A stretch of 46,242 nucleotides of DNA, taken from the NCBI GenBank assembly GCA_018646195.1, contig JABGVH010000044.1, positions 1 through 46,242 of the forward strand, written 5' to 3'. Source of the stretch: Halobacteriovoraceae bacterium (GTDB lineage Bacteria > Bdellovibrionota > Bacteriovoracia > Bacteriovoracales > Bacteriovoracaceae). A model generated the notes under the pieces. The model was not told the origin of the DNA. It worked only from the letters and a program-made list of their open reading frames with translations, and did not search any database. Below are positions 8,198-16,935 of the stretch, one piece after another. Within the stretch, counting starts at the first letter, position 1. Each line of letters opens with the position of its first letter. The translations under genes were made by a program, and so were the position numbers.

Positions 8198-9259
8198 ATG
8201 AAGAGATTTATCTTTCTAATTAGTATTTTAATATTTGCAAACGCTAGCGCAAACTGGACCAGTGGTGGAGGTGACCCCAAATTTGTAAAGGCCATTCATT
8301 TTCCAAAGCGCCAAGTAATCAGCGATGCAATTAAGTTACTTCGCAAAAAAGTACAAGAGTCCCCCTTTCATAAAAACTTCAAAGATTCATTTATAAGCGA
8401 CCTTGATCAAATGCAAAAGTTAGATCTATTCTTCTATATACCAAAATTGTTTGCTGTAGGATTTAACAGATTTCCTGGAGATTACACTAAATTAGTCTCA
8501 AACGGGGCGATGACTGAATATAAAAAGGGTGGTGCAATCTACTTTTCTAAGCAGGCCATTAAATATAACGCCGAAACCTTGGCAAGAGTAATCGCTCAAG
8601 AAATTCCTCATCATATTTTTAAAGGCCGTTTCCAAAGGAATGAAACTTTCGCTAATACCCTTGGTACTTTCTTAATTACCGGAGGAGAAATCCCAACGAC
8701 TCCTTACAGTCACCTTCAAATAATTCGGGAAGAATTTGACCATGAGCTTCGAGACGAGTTTTCAAAGAGAATTTTAGAAAAAGCTCGAAAAGATTTTCTT
8801 GATGGTCAAAATATATTAAAAATAATTTATTATACAACCCATGATCTTTATAAAAATCGAGGATCTTTTTCGGATTACCACGTAGAATACGGTTACTTTC
8901 AAAATAAAAAAGATATGATGGAAACACATCCAAAGACCGCAGAAATTAGTACTCTCACAAAACTTCAAAGTGATAAGATTGCTAAATGTATGTTTGCTAC
9001 TTATGCAGATGGTGCAACTGGTATAACTAAAAACTTCCAAAATAAATTGACTAAAGTCACAGTAAAATTACTCGATGAATTTAAATCTAAAATTAAAGCA
9101 GTATATTACGCAGAAGATTTTTTCCTGCCCGCTACTAAAATCGTAACTAATTGTGGTTTTGGAGTTGAGAGTTTAGATGGAAGGATTATGCTCTATAAAA
9201 GTATCAACCGTCACGAAGATAATCAATGCCCTCTAGGACAGACCTGTAGAGACTTTTAA
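8198..9259 (+). CDS. Secreted orphan protein, possible degenerate metalloprotease
   Basis: 353 aa. GGGGG lies 5 nt before the ATG, and residues 1-19 are a signal peptide ending ANASA before NWTSGGGD. The stretch LARVIAQEIPHHIF (about residues 129-142) sits where zinc peptidases of similar build have HExxH; here the first His is Gln and the rest reads E-I-P-H-H, so either it is an inactive relative or the likeness is accidental. Two late cysteine-bearing segments (NCGFGVES and QCPLGQTCRDF at the end) suggest a disulfide. It is divergent from the TIGR02147 gene and overlaps the convergent transporter gene by 4 bp. I do not recognise a defined family. Confidence 0.75.
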   Translation: MKRFIFLISILIFANASANWTSGGGDPKFVKAIHFPKRQVISDAIKLLRKKVQESPFHKNFKDSFISDLDQMQKLDLFFYIPKLFAVGFNRFPGDYTKLVSNGAMTEYKKGGAIYFSKQAIKYNAETLARVIAQEIPHHIFKGRFQRNETFANTLGTFLITGGEIPTTPYSHLQIIREEFDHELRDEFSKRILEKARKDFLDGQNILKIIYYTTHDLYKNRGSFSDYHVEYGYFQNKKDMMETHPKTAEISTLTKLQSDKIAKCMFATYADGATGITKNFQNKLTKVTVKLLDEFKSKIKAVYYAEDFFLPATKIVTNCGFGVESLDGRIMLYKSINRHEDNQCPLGQTCRDF

Positions 9260-10743
9260 CTCAGAATATGAGGAATCACAAAGAGGCTAAATAGGCCGAT
9301 TATTATAATACTAATGGTATTTATAATAAACCCCACTTTTACCATCTCTCCAATCTTAACTTTTCTAGACCCAAAAATTATTGCATTAGGGGCGGTTGCC
9401 GCAGGCAACATAAAGGCGCAACTGGCGGCAAGGGTGGCAGGAACCATTAATGACAGTGGGTTAAGATTTGCTGCTTTAGCAATTGAGGCGAGAATTGGTA
9501 ATAACATTTCGGTAGAGGCCATATTTGAAGTAAGTTCCGTCAAGAAGCTCATACCACCTGTTAAAGAAAATACTGTCACGGCGATCGGGACATTTTCTAA
9601 AGCTTGAAACTTAGAACCAATATATAGTGAAAGTCCGCTCATCTGAATGCCTTTTGCCAGGGCGAATCCCCCACCAAAAAGTAAAATTGTCTCCCAAGGA
9701 ATATCACGGATTGCCCGGCCATTTAAAACTCGACCAGTCTCCCCATCATTGTCTTTATTTTTGGCCGGGATCATAAATAAAATCAAGGCCATAAATATTG
9801 CGACAGTGCTATCGTCTACCAACTTAGAGTCAGCAAGTAAATTTGACCAACCCGGAACTACCAAGAAGCCAAGATTAAGGTCTTTTCTGAAAATCCAAAA
9901 TAATGCCATCGATATAAAAACTATACCAACACATTTTTCCTCATAGCTAAGCGGCCCTAGTTTATTTTTTTCTTCCTCTATCACATTGTCAGCGAGTGCA
10001 TTAATTTTTTTCCCACGCATATGAATAAAGACTAAGCATGACCATGCCACTACCACCATTACCAAAGAAATAGGAATTCCAAAGGCGACCCATTTACCAA
10101 AGCTAATTTCGCTGGCATGAGGAAAAGACATGGCATAGATACGAGTCAGAGCAAGATTAGGAGGCGTGCCTATTAATGTGGCTATTCCACCAATAGTTGC
10201 AGAATAAGCTATTCCCATCATTATGGTAGAGGCGAATACTCGAGAATTCTCCCCCTCTCCTTCTATTTCTTCATAACTTGCAATGACTGCTAGTCCGATC
10301 GAGACCATCATAACTGTAGCGGCAGTATTTGAAATCCACATTGATAAAAAACCAGTGGCCATCATAAAGCCAGCTAATAAGCGCGGTGGAGCTGAACCAA
10401 AGAGAGAAATAATATTAAGTGCGATACGTCTATGAAGATTCCAGCGCTGCATTGCAATCGCTACCATAAAGCCACCAATAAATAGCAGAAGCACCGAACT
10501 CATATAGATAGGGGCAATCTCTTTTGTAGCGGCTATTCCAAGTAGAGGATAAGCAGCGAGCGGCAGTAGTGCGGTGATGCCGAGAGGAAGAACTTCGAAA
10601 ATCCACCAAATGGCCACGACGCCCCCAACACAGGCCATCGCTGCAATCGGCTCATCGTGAGACTGTTGATAAAAAAACATTCCGATCAGGCTGATCAGTC
10701 CAATTGCCAATAGTGACTTTTTCAATAAAAGGGATTTTTCCAT
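9256..10743 (-). CDS. DASS/SLC13-family anion (dicarboxylate) transporter
   Basis: 495 aa with about a dozen hydrophobic segments. The Na+/substrate-binding signatures of the divalent anion:Na+ symporter family are visible: SNTAATVMM at 138-146, GTPPNLALT at 192-200, and a second, slightly altered SNMASTEMLLP in the C-terminal repeat, where the first repeat has SNT. Members import di- and tricarboxylates (succinate, malate, citrate) or sulfate, coupled to sodium. It acts in the inner membrane; the exact substrate cannot be told. It lies 37 bp downstream of the CBS-domain gene on the same strand, so the two may be co-transcribed, with the CBS protein as a possible regulatory partner. Its 3' end overlaps the convergent secreted-protein gene by 4 bp. 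Confidence 0.9.
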   Translation of the reverse strand: MEKSLLLKKSLLAIGLISLIGMFFYQQSHDEPIAAMACVGGVVAIWWIFEVLPLGITALLPLAAYPLLGIAATKEIAPIYMSSVLLLFIGGFMVAIAMQRWNLHRRIALNIISLFGSAPPRLLAGFMMATGFLSMWISNTAATVMMVSIGLAVIASYEEIEGEGENSRVFASTIMMGIAYSATIGGIATLIGTPPNLALTRIYAMSFPHASEISFGKWVAFGIPISLVMVVVAWSCLVFIHMRGKKINALADNVIEEEKNKLGPLSYEEKCVGIVFISMALFWIFRKDLNLGFLVVPGWSNLLADSKLVDDSTVAIFMALILFMIPAKNKDNDGETGRVLNGRAIRDIPWETILLFGGGFALAKGIQMSGLSLYIGSKFQALENVPIAVTVFSLTGGMSFLTELTSNMASTEMLLPILASIAKAANLNPLSLMVPATLAASCAFMLPAATAPNAIIFGSRKVKIGEMVKVGFIINTISIIIIGLFSLFVIPHILS

Positions 10744-10780
10744 TCGCTTATTATTTCATTAAATTGAAATTGAGGAAAGT

Positions 10781-11251
10781 CTAATCGAGCCGATGCTCTA
10801 GGCCTTCAAGAATTTTACTTACCTCATGGTCCAAGGCCAAGTACTCAAGTATGTCTTTAATGCTCACAACTCCTACTGGCAATTGCCCTGCGGGATCAAC
10901 AACCACCAGATGACGAAAATTATTTGATTTCATAATTTTCCAGGCCTCTACTACTTCGAGGTCGATTTCAACGGTTATAACTTTGTCAGTCATATAATCT
11001 TTCACTAAAAGACCCTCATGACTTTTATTCTTGGCCACGATTTTTTTTATAATATCTCGTTCAGAAATTACTCCTTCCAATTTTTCACCATCACGAACCA
11101 GCAATAGTCCGACAATCTTTTCGTCCATCATACGGGCGGCATCGAGGATACTGGCCCCGGGCTTAATTTCAAAAAACACTTGGTTCATTAACTTGGCAAT
11201 AGGACTCATTTCTTCTCCAATAATTGTCTCTTGGCTTATAATCTTATCCAT
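10781..11251 (-). CDS. Tandem CBS-domain protein
   Basis: 156 aa made almost entirely of two CBS repeats: residues ~22-75 (FEIKPGASILDAARMM, then GVISERDIIKKIV) and ~82-145 (KDYMTDKVITVEIDLEVVEAWKI cut at the second half by VVDPAGQLPVGVVSIKDIL). Such stand-alone pairs bind adenine nucleotides and signal energy state to a partner protein. There is no attached catalytic or transport domain. The gene precedes the DASS transporter on the same strand, so the transporter is one candidate partner, though this is inference. Its start is 33 bp from the divergent SGNH gene. Confidence 0.88.
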   Translation of the reverse strand: MDKIISQETIIGEEMSPIAKLMNQVFFEIKPGASILDAARMMDEKIVGLLLVRDGEKLEGVISERDIIKKIVAKNKSHEGLLVKDYMTDKVITVEIDLEVVEAWKIMKSNNFRHLVVVDPAGQLPVGVVSIKDILEYLALDHEVSKILEGLEHRLD

Positions 11252-11284
11252 TATGAGATAAAATAGTGTTTAGGAAAAGACACG

Positions 11285-12655
11285 ATGAAAAATACCTGGG
11301 TAATTAAGTTCGGTTTATTCAATATATCCCTTGTTGGAAGCCTCATTGTATTGGAATTAGGGATGAGGTTACTTGGATGGCAAATGCTCTCATCCCGAGA
11401 AGCAGGCTTCTTGCAAGAAAAACTAAAATATGAAAGAGAAGAATACTTAATTGAAAAAGAACCCGATTTTCAATACAGAGTTGTTACCCTAGGGGACAGC
11501 TCAACAAATGGTGGGAATGTTCATCTCAGAGATACTTACCCGTTTCAGCTTTTTAATATTCAACAAAAATCTCCCTTAAAAAATAAGTTCAACATCCTAA
11601 ACTTTGGAATTTGCGAATACAATAGCTATAGAACCCTTAATCAAATAATAGACAACTTCGATACCTATAATCCAGATGTGGTAATTTTATTAAGTGGAGA
11701 GGCGGACCGGTTCAATCCAATAGGACTAGATAAAGAAGTAGACTCCAATAAAAAAATTAAGCTTTGGAGTCTAATTAGTCATTTCAGAGTCTTTAAAATG
11801 GCCAGGGGAATTTGGCTTAATTGGAAATTTAAAAAGGAATCTGACCGACCATTTTATCCAAATTATTCAGGCGGAAAATCTGATATCCCACTATTGATGC
11901 AAAATTATGATCAGGTCAAAAGAATTGCCAATTTATTTAAAAATGGCTGGTACAAGCAAGCAAGAGAAGTTATCGCAACACTGGATGAAGATTTTGCGAA
12001 AAGCGTAAACTTTGATTACCAAGGCGATGATCCTCTACGCTACTTTTATATTTTGCTTGAGGACTCGGAGCTCATAGGAGCAGTCTACACAAACTATCTT
12101 CACCAAGGGCAAAATCGCGAGGCCATTCAATTTTTATTAAAAGTTTTGAAAGATTTCCCCGTGGCATTCTCTTATGAGGAATCAAGTATATTCTACGATA
12201 TGTCGGTTTCATTTGATTTTCAAAGCCAGGTGAAGGCTTCAGAAATTATCAAAGTCTTTGACGACGCAGTTTTACATGATCCAAATATAAAAAATAGCCT
12301 GAATTTTAAAAGATATTTCCCACTTTTTAAAAATAAAGATCAATTTAGAAAACAGGTGAATAAGAATCGTAAAAAAAACTTGCAAAAAATAATTGATTTT
12401 TTGTTGGAAAAAAATATCCCTATTATCGTCCAAAATTATCCCGGCAATTGGATGGAGGCCAACTCAGATCTAGAGTTATTGGCAAAGAAAAATAAGCTAC
12501 CATTTGTCGATAACCACAAAAAATTTCAATTGCTAATGGATGAAAAGAATCGAAAGAAATACCTAGAGGATGACGAGCACCCTACTCCACTGGGATATAA
12601 AATTATGGCCCAAAATGTTTGGCAGGAACTTAAGAAACTCAAAACTTCTAAATAA
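11285..12655 (+). CDS. Membrane-anchored SGNH/GDSL hydrolase-like protein
   Basis: 456 aa with AGGA 9 nt before the ATG. Residues ~7-27 are a hydrophobic anchor or uncleaved signal. The SGNH hydrolase block I is VTLGDSST with the nucleophile Ser72, and the last block is DDEHPTPLGY with Asp429 and His432, giving the usual DxxH. The middle ~200 residues are an insertion with helical, TPR-like character (LFKNGWYKQAREVIATL, YLHQGQNREAIQFLLKVL). These features suggest a periplasmic esterase, deacetylase or O-acetyl-modifying enzyme acting on a glycan or lipid. It stands alone, divergent from the CBS gene. Substrate unknown. Confidence 0.75.
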   Translation: MKNTWVIKFGLFNISLVGSLIVLELGMRLLGWQMLSSREAGFLQEKLKYEREEYLIEKEPDFQYRVVTLGDSSTNGGNVHLRDTYPFQLFNIQQKSPLKNKFNILNFGICEYNSYRTLNQIIDNFDTYNPDVVILLSGEADRFNPIGLDKEVDSNKKIKLWSLISHFRVFKMARGIWLNWKFKKESDRPFYPNYSGGKSDIPLLMQNYDQVKRIANLFKNGWYKQAREVIATLDEDFAKSVNFDYQGDDPLRYFYILLEDSELIGAVYTNYLHQGQNREAIQFLLKVLKDFPVAFSYEESSIFYDMSVSFDFQSQVKASEIIKVFDDAVLHDPNIKNSLNFKRYFPLFKNKDQFRKQVNKNRKKNLQKIIDFLLEKNIPIIVQNYPGNWMEANSDLELLAKKNKLPFVDNHKKFQLLMDEKNRKKYLEDDEHPTPLGYKIMAQNVWQELKKLKTSK

Positions 12656-12734
12656 TATCCAACATTCTATCCCTACCTGATAAATCCTTTAAATCCCGAC
12701 ACTTAACTCTAGTTAGTGAGTATTTTCTTACATC

Positions 12735-12758
12735 AGGAGCTCCGAAAAATGAGCTCCT
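12735..12758 (+). terminator. Hairpin after the SGNH gene, in the leader region of the transglutaminase gene
   Basis: Perfect 8-bp stem AGGAGCTC / GAGCTCCT with an 8-nt loop, followed by TCTCTATAAC rather than a full T-run. It lies 80 nt after the SGNH stop and 120 nt before the transglutaminase ATG in a 225-bp gap. It could be the terminator of the upstream gene or a leader structure of the downstream one. Confidence 0.4.
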
Positions 12759-12880
12759 TCTCTATAACAATTACAAGGCAGCTGGATATCACGCCTACCA
12801 CCTTCTTTTGGGTGTACTTACCTAAGCGAAAGCTAATTAGAAGTAATTTAATCACCCCACAACCTTTTGGAGAAGGAATT

Positions 12881-14425
12881 ATGAACACCATCCATTTGAA
12901 GACTCTGGCCCTATCGGCCACTCTCGTTTTCTCACTCACCGCTAATGCAGACAAATACCAAAAACCTGACCTAGGCTCATTTCTTGAAGAATTCCATCAG
13001 AATCCAGCTCAAGTTATGGACCAACTTCCTCCTAAGACTGAGCAACTAAACAAAAAACAAAGTAAGCCATTCGACGAAGCCTCCCTAGAGGGAAACAAGT
13101 TTGTTGAAGGAAAAGATCAGACTCGTAAAGATATCTGTAAGCTAGAAGACGGCAAAAAACTCTGTGTTGGAGACATCACTGGCCGAGCCGGTTTCGAGTC
13201 TAATGACTTGGCCGAAAATCTTGTCGACTCAGGAAAAAGACATATCAGAAACCTTAGTGAAATGGATCAAAAAGAACTTCAATCAGCGAAGCTTTCGGTT
13301 CGTCCTTGGTCTGACGATTATTGGGCGATCGCAAGAGGAGTCTTAGGGTATCGTTACGGTGAAGATTCAAAAAATGAAGGACATGATTGGAAAGAGCATA
13401 AGGACTATGTAGTAGCAAATCCTACTAAAGAATACTTAGCTGCAGAAGATATCAATTTCCTTTCACCTTCAGAAAAATATGACATTCTTGTAGGTGATGC
13501 AAACTTCACCCTTACCAATAAAATGTGGACAGAGGGTCAAGGTTATTACGAAAGATCTGGAAAAGTTGAAACCTGGATGGGTATTTGTCATGGTTGGGCA
13601 CCAGCTGCCTACATGCTCGAAAGGCCTACTGGCGTTGCCGATGTAATCGCTGCAGACGGAAAAACAGAATTGCGTTTTTACCCGGCAGATATAAAAGGAC
13701 TGGCCTCACTTCTATGGGCAAAAGCTCGTACTTATAGTCGCTTTGTCGGTGGACGATGTAATACTAAAGATCCAAAGAAAGATGAGAACGGACGTATCTT
13801 AGATCAAGATTGTTTCGATACAAATCCTGGTACTTGGCATAAATCAGTAGTTAACCAAATTGGAGTTTCTGATCGGTCATTTATAATAGACGCCACTTAT
13901 GATTACGAAGTATGGAATCAACCTGTTTATTCATACAAGGCCCGTTATTTTAACGTTCAGACCTCTAAGACTAGTGAAAAATGGCAAGATGCAAAGGTAC
14001 GAGTCGCCGATTATACCAAAGATAAATTCAAGTCTTACCGTGATTCAAAAGCTACTTATATTGTTGGCGTTGAAATGTATGTTCAGTACATTGCTGAAAC
14101 TTCTCCTAGCCAATCAACCACAAATAGCGAAGATGAAGACTACGTCGCTGGTGTAACTTACCGTTACGACCTTGAAGTTGACTACCGAGGAAATATTATT
14201 GGCGGTGAATGGTATTCAAATGCCCATCCTGACTTCTTATGGACTCCTACTCCTGAAGGAAAAGCCCGATCTAGAGTTGATGACTATGTTAAAGGTCAGT
14301 GGCGTGACGGGAAGGCCCTTCCTTTTCTTTGGAAGCGTGTTGCTCCTTACGCATCTCGTGAAGGACTTCCTCTTGAGAAAGTTATTGATGGTCTAATCGA
14401 AAGATCAAGAGCTGTTAAAAACTAA
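12881..14425 (+). CDS. Secreted GP42-like transglutaminase (transglutaminase-elicitor family)
   Basis: 514 aa from the ATG at 12881, chosen because GGAGAAGG lies just upstream and the protein then begins with a signal peptide (residues 1-23, ending TANA); a longer frame from 12716 has no such support. The core has the signature of the Phytophthora GP42 'transglutaminase elicitor' family: WMGICHGWAPAAYM with Cys236, then GTWHKSVVNQIG with His320 and SFIIDATYDYEVWNQPV with Asp337, a plausible Cys-His-Asp triad. Such enzymes cross-link proteins through Gln and Lys side chains. The bacterial relatives I recall are in marine Vibrio. It is followed after 3 bp by a C11 protease gene, so the two are probably made together and act in the periplasm, outside the cell or on prey. 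Confidence 0.8.
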   Translation: MNTIHLKTLALSATLVFSLTANADKYQKPDLGSFLEEFHQNPAQVMDQLPPKTEQLNKKQSKPFDEASLEGNKFVEGKDQTRKDICKLEDGKKLCVGDITGRAGFESNDLAENLVDSGKRHIRNLSEMDQKELQSAKLSVRPWSDDYWAIARGVLGYRYGEDSKNEGHDWKEHKDYVVANPTKEYLAAEDINFLSPSEKYDILVGDANFTLTNKMWTEGQGYYERSGKVETWMGICHGWAPAAYMLERPTGVADVIAADGKTELRFYPADIKGLASLLWAKARTYSRFVGGRCNTKDPKKDENGRILDQDCFDTNPGTWHKSVVNQIGVSDRSFIIDATYDYEVWNQPVYSYKARYFNVQTSKTSEKWQDAKVRVADYTKDKFKSYRDSKATYIVGVEMYVQYIAETSPSQSTTNSEDEDYVAGVTYRYDLEVDYRGNIIGGEWYSNAHPDFLWTPTPEGKARSRVDDYVKGQWRDGKALPFLWKRVAPYASREGLPLEKVIDGLIERSRAVKN

Positions 14426-14428
14426 AAC

Positions 14429-16141
14429 ATGAAAACTTTAAAAGTATTATTAAGTATTATTTTCTTTTTTATAAATATGGGGACGGCCTTTGGAAACGAA
14501 GGCCGCCTTCCATATTTCGAAAAAAAATTTCCAAAAAAGCACTGCAAAAATTCCAAGAAGTATCGTAATTACGATTTCAAGAATGACTCCCTCAAAACTG
14601 AAAATGGAAATGAGGGTTACAAAGATTATGCCAAAGAAGTAAAGCGCCATCTCTGTTACAAAGATTGGACGGTTTTAGTATATATGGCAGGCGACAATGA
14701 CCTCTCCCCCTATTCTCTATGGGATGTTTATGAAATGGAGAGAAAAATAAAATCTGAATTAAATCTCGGAGCCTCTACAAAAGATGCAGATATTGTAGTT
14801 GAACTTGATACCTTTAATAGGAGTGGAGTTAGAAGACTTCACCTTTTTCAAACTAATAAAGAATATGACTCTACATTGACCGTCGATGATTTCAAGATGA
14901 AGAAGGAATCTGACATCGATTCCCCAATTGTTAAATTATATAAAGAAACAGGTAGAGGATCACTTAGAAATGCTAAATTTCGATTTGAGAGATTTTTACG
15001 TTGGGGCCGAAGACAATATCCTTCTGAAAACATCATGGTTGTTATCTGGGGCCATGGAGAGGGATATATCGGAAAACATTTCGAAAAAAGCTTCAAGAGA
15101 GAAGCACCTCCTAGGAATAGTTCTTCTAATTACTTAAATTCTTCAGAAATTAGTTTAGGAAATACCTTCGATAAAATTCCGACGAAATACCCTATAGACA
15201 AAGTTTTTGGGGGGATAGCATTTGATTTTTCAGATTACACTTTTTTAGATCTTCCTACTCTCTCAAAAATTTTTGAAGAAAGTAACGAATACTTCTGGGG
15301 AAAAGGTGGAAAGAAAATAGATATTATTGCTATGGACGCCTGCCTAATGCAATCTATCGAAGTAGGTATTGAGCTTAGAAATTCCTCTGAATATATCGTG
15401 GGATCAACGCAAATTCAAAACTACCTGGGTCTCCCCTATAGAAAAATTCTAGATGCCATAAACCAAGAATCGCCCCCCTCTGCCTTTCAATTGGTGAAGC
15501 AGCTGCCAAATTTGGCGGACTCCTCATTTAAGGAAGGTTACCAAGGGAAAGTTGATCCTAAGGCCTACGAGACATTCACTGCCTCTACATTATCGACTTG
15601 GCAACTTAGAAATAATCTACTGCCGAAGATTATGCAACTTGGCTATAAACTTGAATCGTATTTAGATGAAGAGCCGCTTAGAGTATTAGAAATGGGCTTC
15701 CTACTAGAAAACTCCCCGACCTTTCAAGGAGAAACTAGGGATATTGGTATTTTCCTAGGTACCTTAAAAAAGTTACTTTACGAAGAAAAAATGGGACTTG
15801 GACTGCAATCCGCTAAGGCCCACGCTCTAGATCGGCATATAGACGTTGTCATGGATGGTATTAGTCAAACCATGATGAGCTATGCTTATGGCTCCAATTA
15901 CGTAGATCAGGGGCCTGTTCAGACAAGTAACTACCTGCTAGGCTTCTTCAAGGGCCTCTCGATCTGGATTCCCAGTAGCAAAGGAATATTTGACCATAGG
16001 ATCAAGGAATTCGAACAATCTATATTTTATCGTTCGCAATTTACCAATGGACATCAAAACCCTTGGCGTTCATGGCTGGAAAAAGCGCTCGACCCCATGG
16101 CCGGTCTCGGCGATTTTGGCGACTTTCCTCTCATTAACTAG
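14429..16141 (+). CDS. Clostripain-family (C11) cysteine peptidase, secreted
   Basis: 570 aa with a signal peptide (1-22, ending GTAFG). The domain opens with WTVLVYMAGDNDLS, and the catalytic dyad of peptidase family C11 is visible: His209 in VVIWGHGEGY and Cys305 in IIAMDACLM. Family members cleave after basic residues and are often self-activated by internal cutting. A shift of context after ~400 (WLRNNLL-like helical part, then SIWIPSS) is the usual C-terminal region. No ribosome site is evident, and the start lies 3 bp after the transglutaminase stop, which suggests translational coupling. Likely a secreted protease for prey or environmental protein, possibly processing the co-encoded transglutaminase; that last idea is inference. 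Confidence 0.88.
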   Translation: MKTLKVLLSIIFFFINMGTAFGNEGRLPYFEKKFPKKHCKNSKKYRNYDFKNDSLKTENGNEGYKDYAKEVKRHLCYKDWTVLVYMAGDNDLSPYSLWDVYEMERKIKSELNLGASTKDADIVVELDTFNRSGVRRLHLFQTNKEYDSTLTVDDFKMKKESDIDSPIVKLYKETGRGSLRNAKFRFERFLRWGRRQYPSENIMVVIWGHGEGYIGKHFEKSFKREAPPRNSSSNYLNSSEISLGNTFDKIPTKYPIDKVFGGIAFDFSDYTFLDLPTLSKIFEESNEYFWGKGGKKIDIIAMDACLMQSIEVGIELRNSSEYIVGSTQIQNYLGLPYRKILDAINQESPPSAFQLVKQLPNLADSSFKEGYQGKVDPKAYETFTASTLSTWQLRNNLLPKIMQLGYKLESYLDEEPLRVLEMGFLLENSPTFQGETRDIGIFLGTLKKLLYEEKMGLGLQSAKAHALDRHIDVVMDGISQTMMSYAYGSNYVDQGPVQTSNYLLGFFKGLSIWIPSSKGIFDHRIKEFEQSIFYRSQFTNGHQNPWRSWLEKALDPMAGLGDFGDFPLIN

Positions 16142-16290
16142 GCCCGTAAATGTACTGGGGCTGGAATTTTTACAGACCTGTCTAAACTCTAGACGCTTTT
16201 ATAAAACTCTACAATCTTCCCCATAATTACAACTAGTTAGAGTCATATTTATGGCATGCCACCTGCATATTATAGAGCAGGAGAAAGGCC

Positions 16291-16935
16291 ATGAAAGAGC
16301 TAAAACGAATTGAGAAGGCGTCCATAATTGAAAGTGTTCTTGAGCACTTATTTCGCCATAGAGAATGCCTATCATTTGAGTGGCGGGATCAAAAAATTCA
16401 CTGCTCATTAGTCGACCCTTCTAGCGAAACTCTTTCTATTAAATCTGCTAGCTATGTCACCATTGCTGCTGGCACCGTAGTTGAATTCAAATCAAATTAC
16501 AAAAATCTATTCTTTTATTCCAAAGTAGTTTCAAATAAAAATGGTCTGTTACATATTGAGTTTCCCCATCAACTAATTTCGCGAGACCTTAGAGATGAAG
16601 AGCGGAACTTTTTTGGTAATCAGCGCAAAAAATTAGGTGCAAAATTTTTAAAATTCACCCCTGTAGGACGCTCAGGCAAAAATTATAACCGCCCAATCGT
16701 AGATTTTTCGGGCAAGGGAATTGCCATTTTAATTGATATTTTGGAACCAGATTTATTTGAAAAAGGTGATGAAATAGATCTTAAATTACCCAAAGAAATT
16801 CAGCATATGGTCGGAGATAATACTTACGGTCGGATCAAACATATTGCGCTATTTGAAAAATTTAAAGAAAAAACATTTTACCGAGTCTGGATTGAATTTA
16901 ATGACTTTGCTAACCCTTGGGCCTATTACGCCTAA
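16291..16935 (+). CDS. PilZ domain protein
   Basis: 214 aa with GGAG 9 nt before the ATG. The N-terminal ~95 residues look like a YcgR-N-type beta barrel; the C-terminal part has RDEER at the domain junction, fitting the PilZ RxxxR, and IVDFSGKGIAI for DxSxxG. Both c-di-GMP contacts are present in position. The architecture is like that of YcgR, a flagellar brake, but short and with no motility gene nearby. Its stop overlaps the convergent molybdoenzyme gene by 4 bp. Likely a c-di-GMP effector; the output is unknown. Confidence 0.75.
   Translation: MKELKRIEKASIIESVLEHLFRHRECLSFEWRDQKIHCSLVDPSSETLSIKSASYVTIAAGTVVEFKSNYKNLFFYSKVVSNKNGLLHIEFPHQLISRDLRDEERNFFGNQRKKLGAKFLKFTPVGRSGKNYNRPIVDFSGKGIAILIDILEPDLFEKGDEIDLKLPKEIQHMVGDNTYGRIKHIALFEKFKEKTFYRVWIEFNDFANPWAYYA

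Noticed and set aside
12716-12880. An in-frame 55-codon extension upstream of the transglutaminase gene
   Set aside because: It has no ribosome site, crosses a stable hairpin, and would bury the signal peptide that begins at 12881 behind GGAGAAGG.
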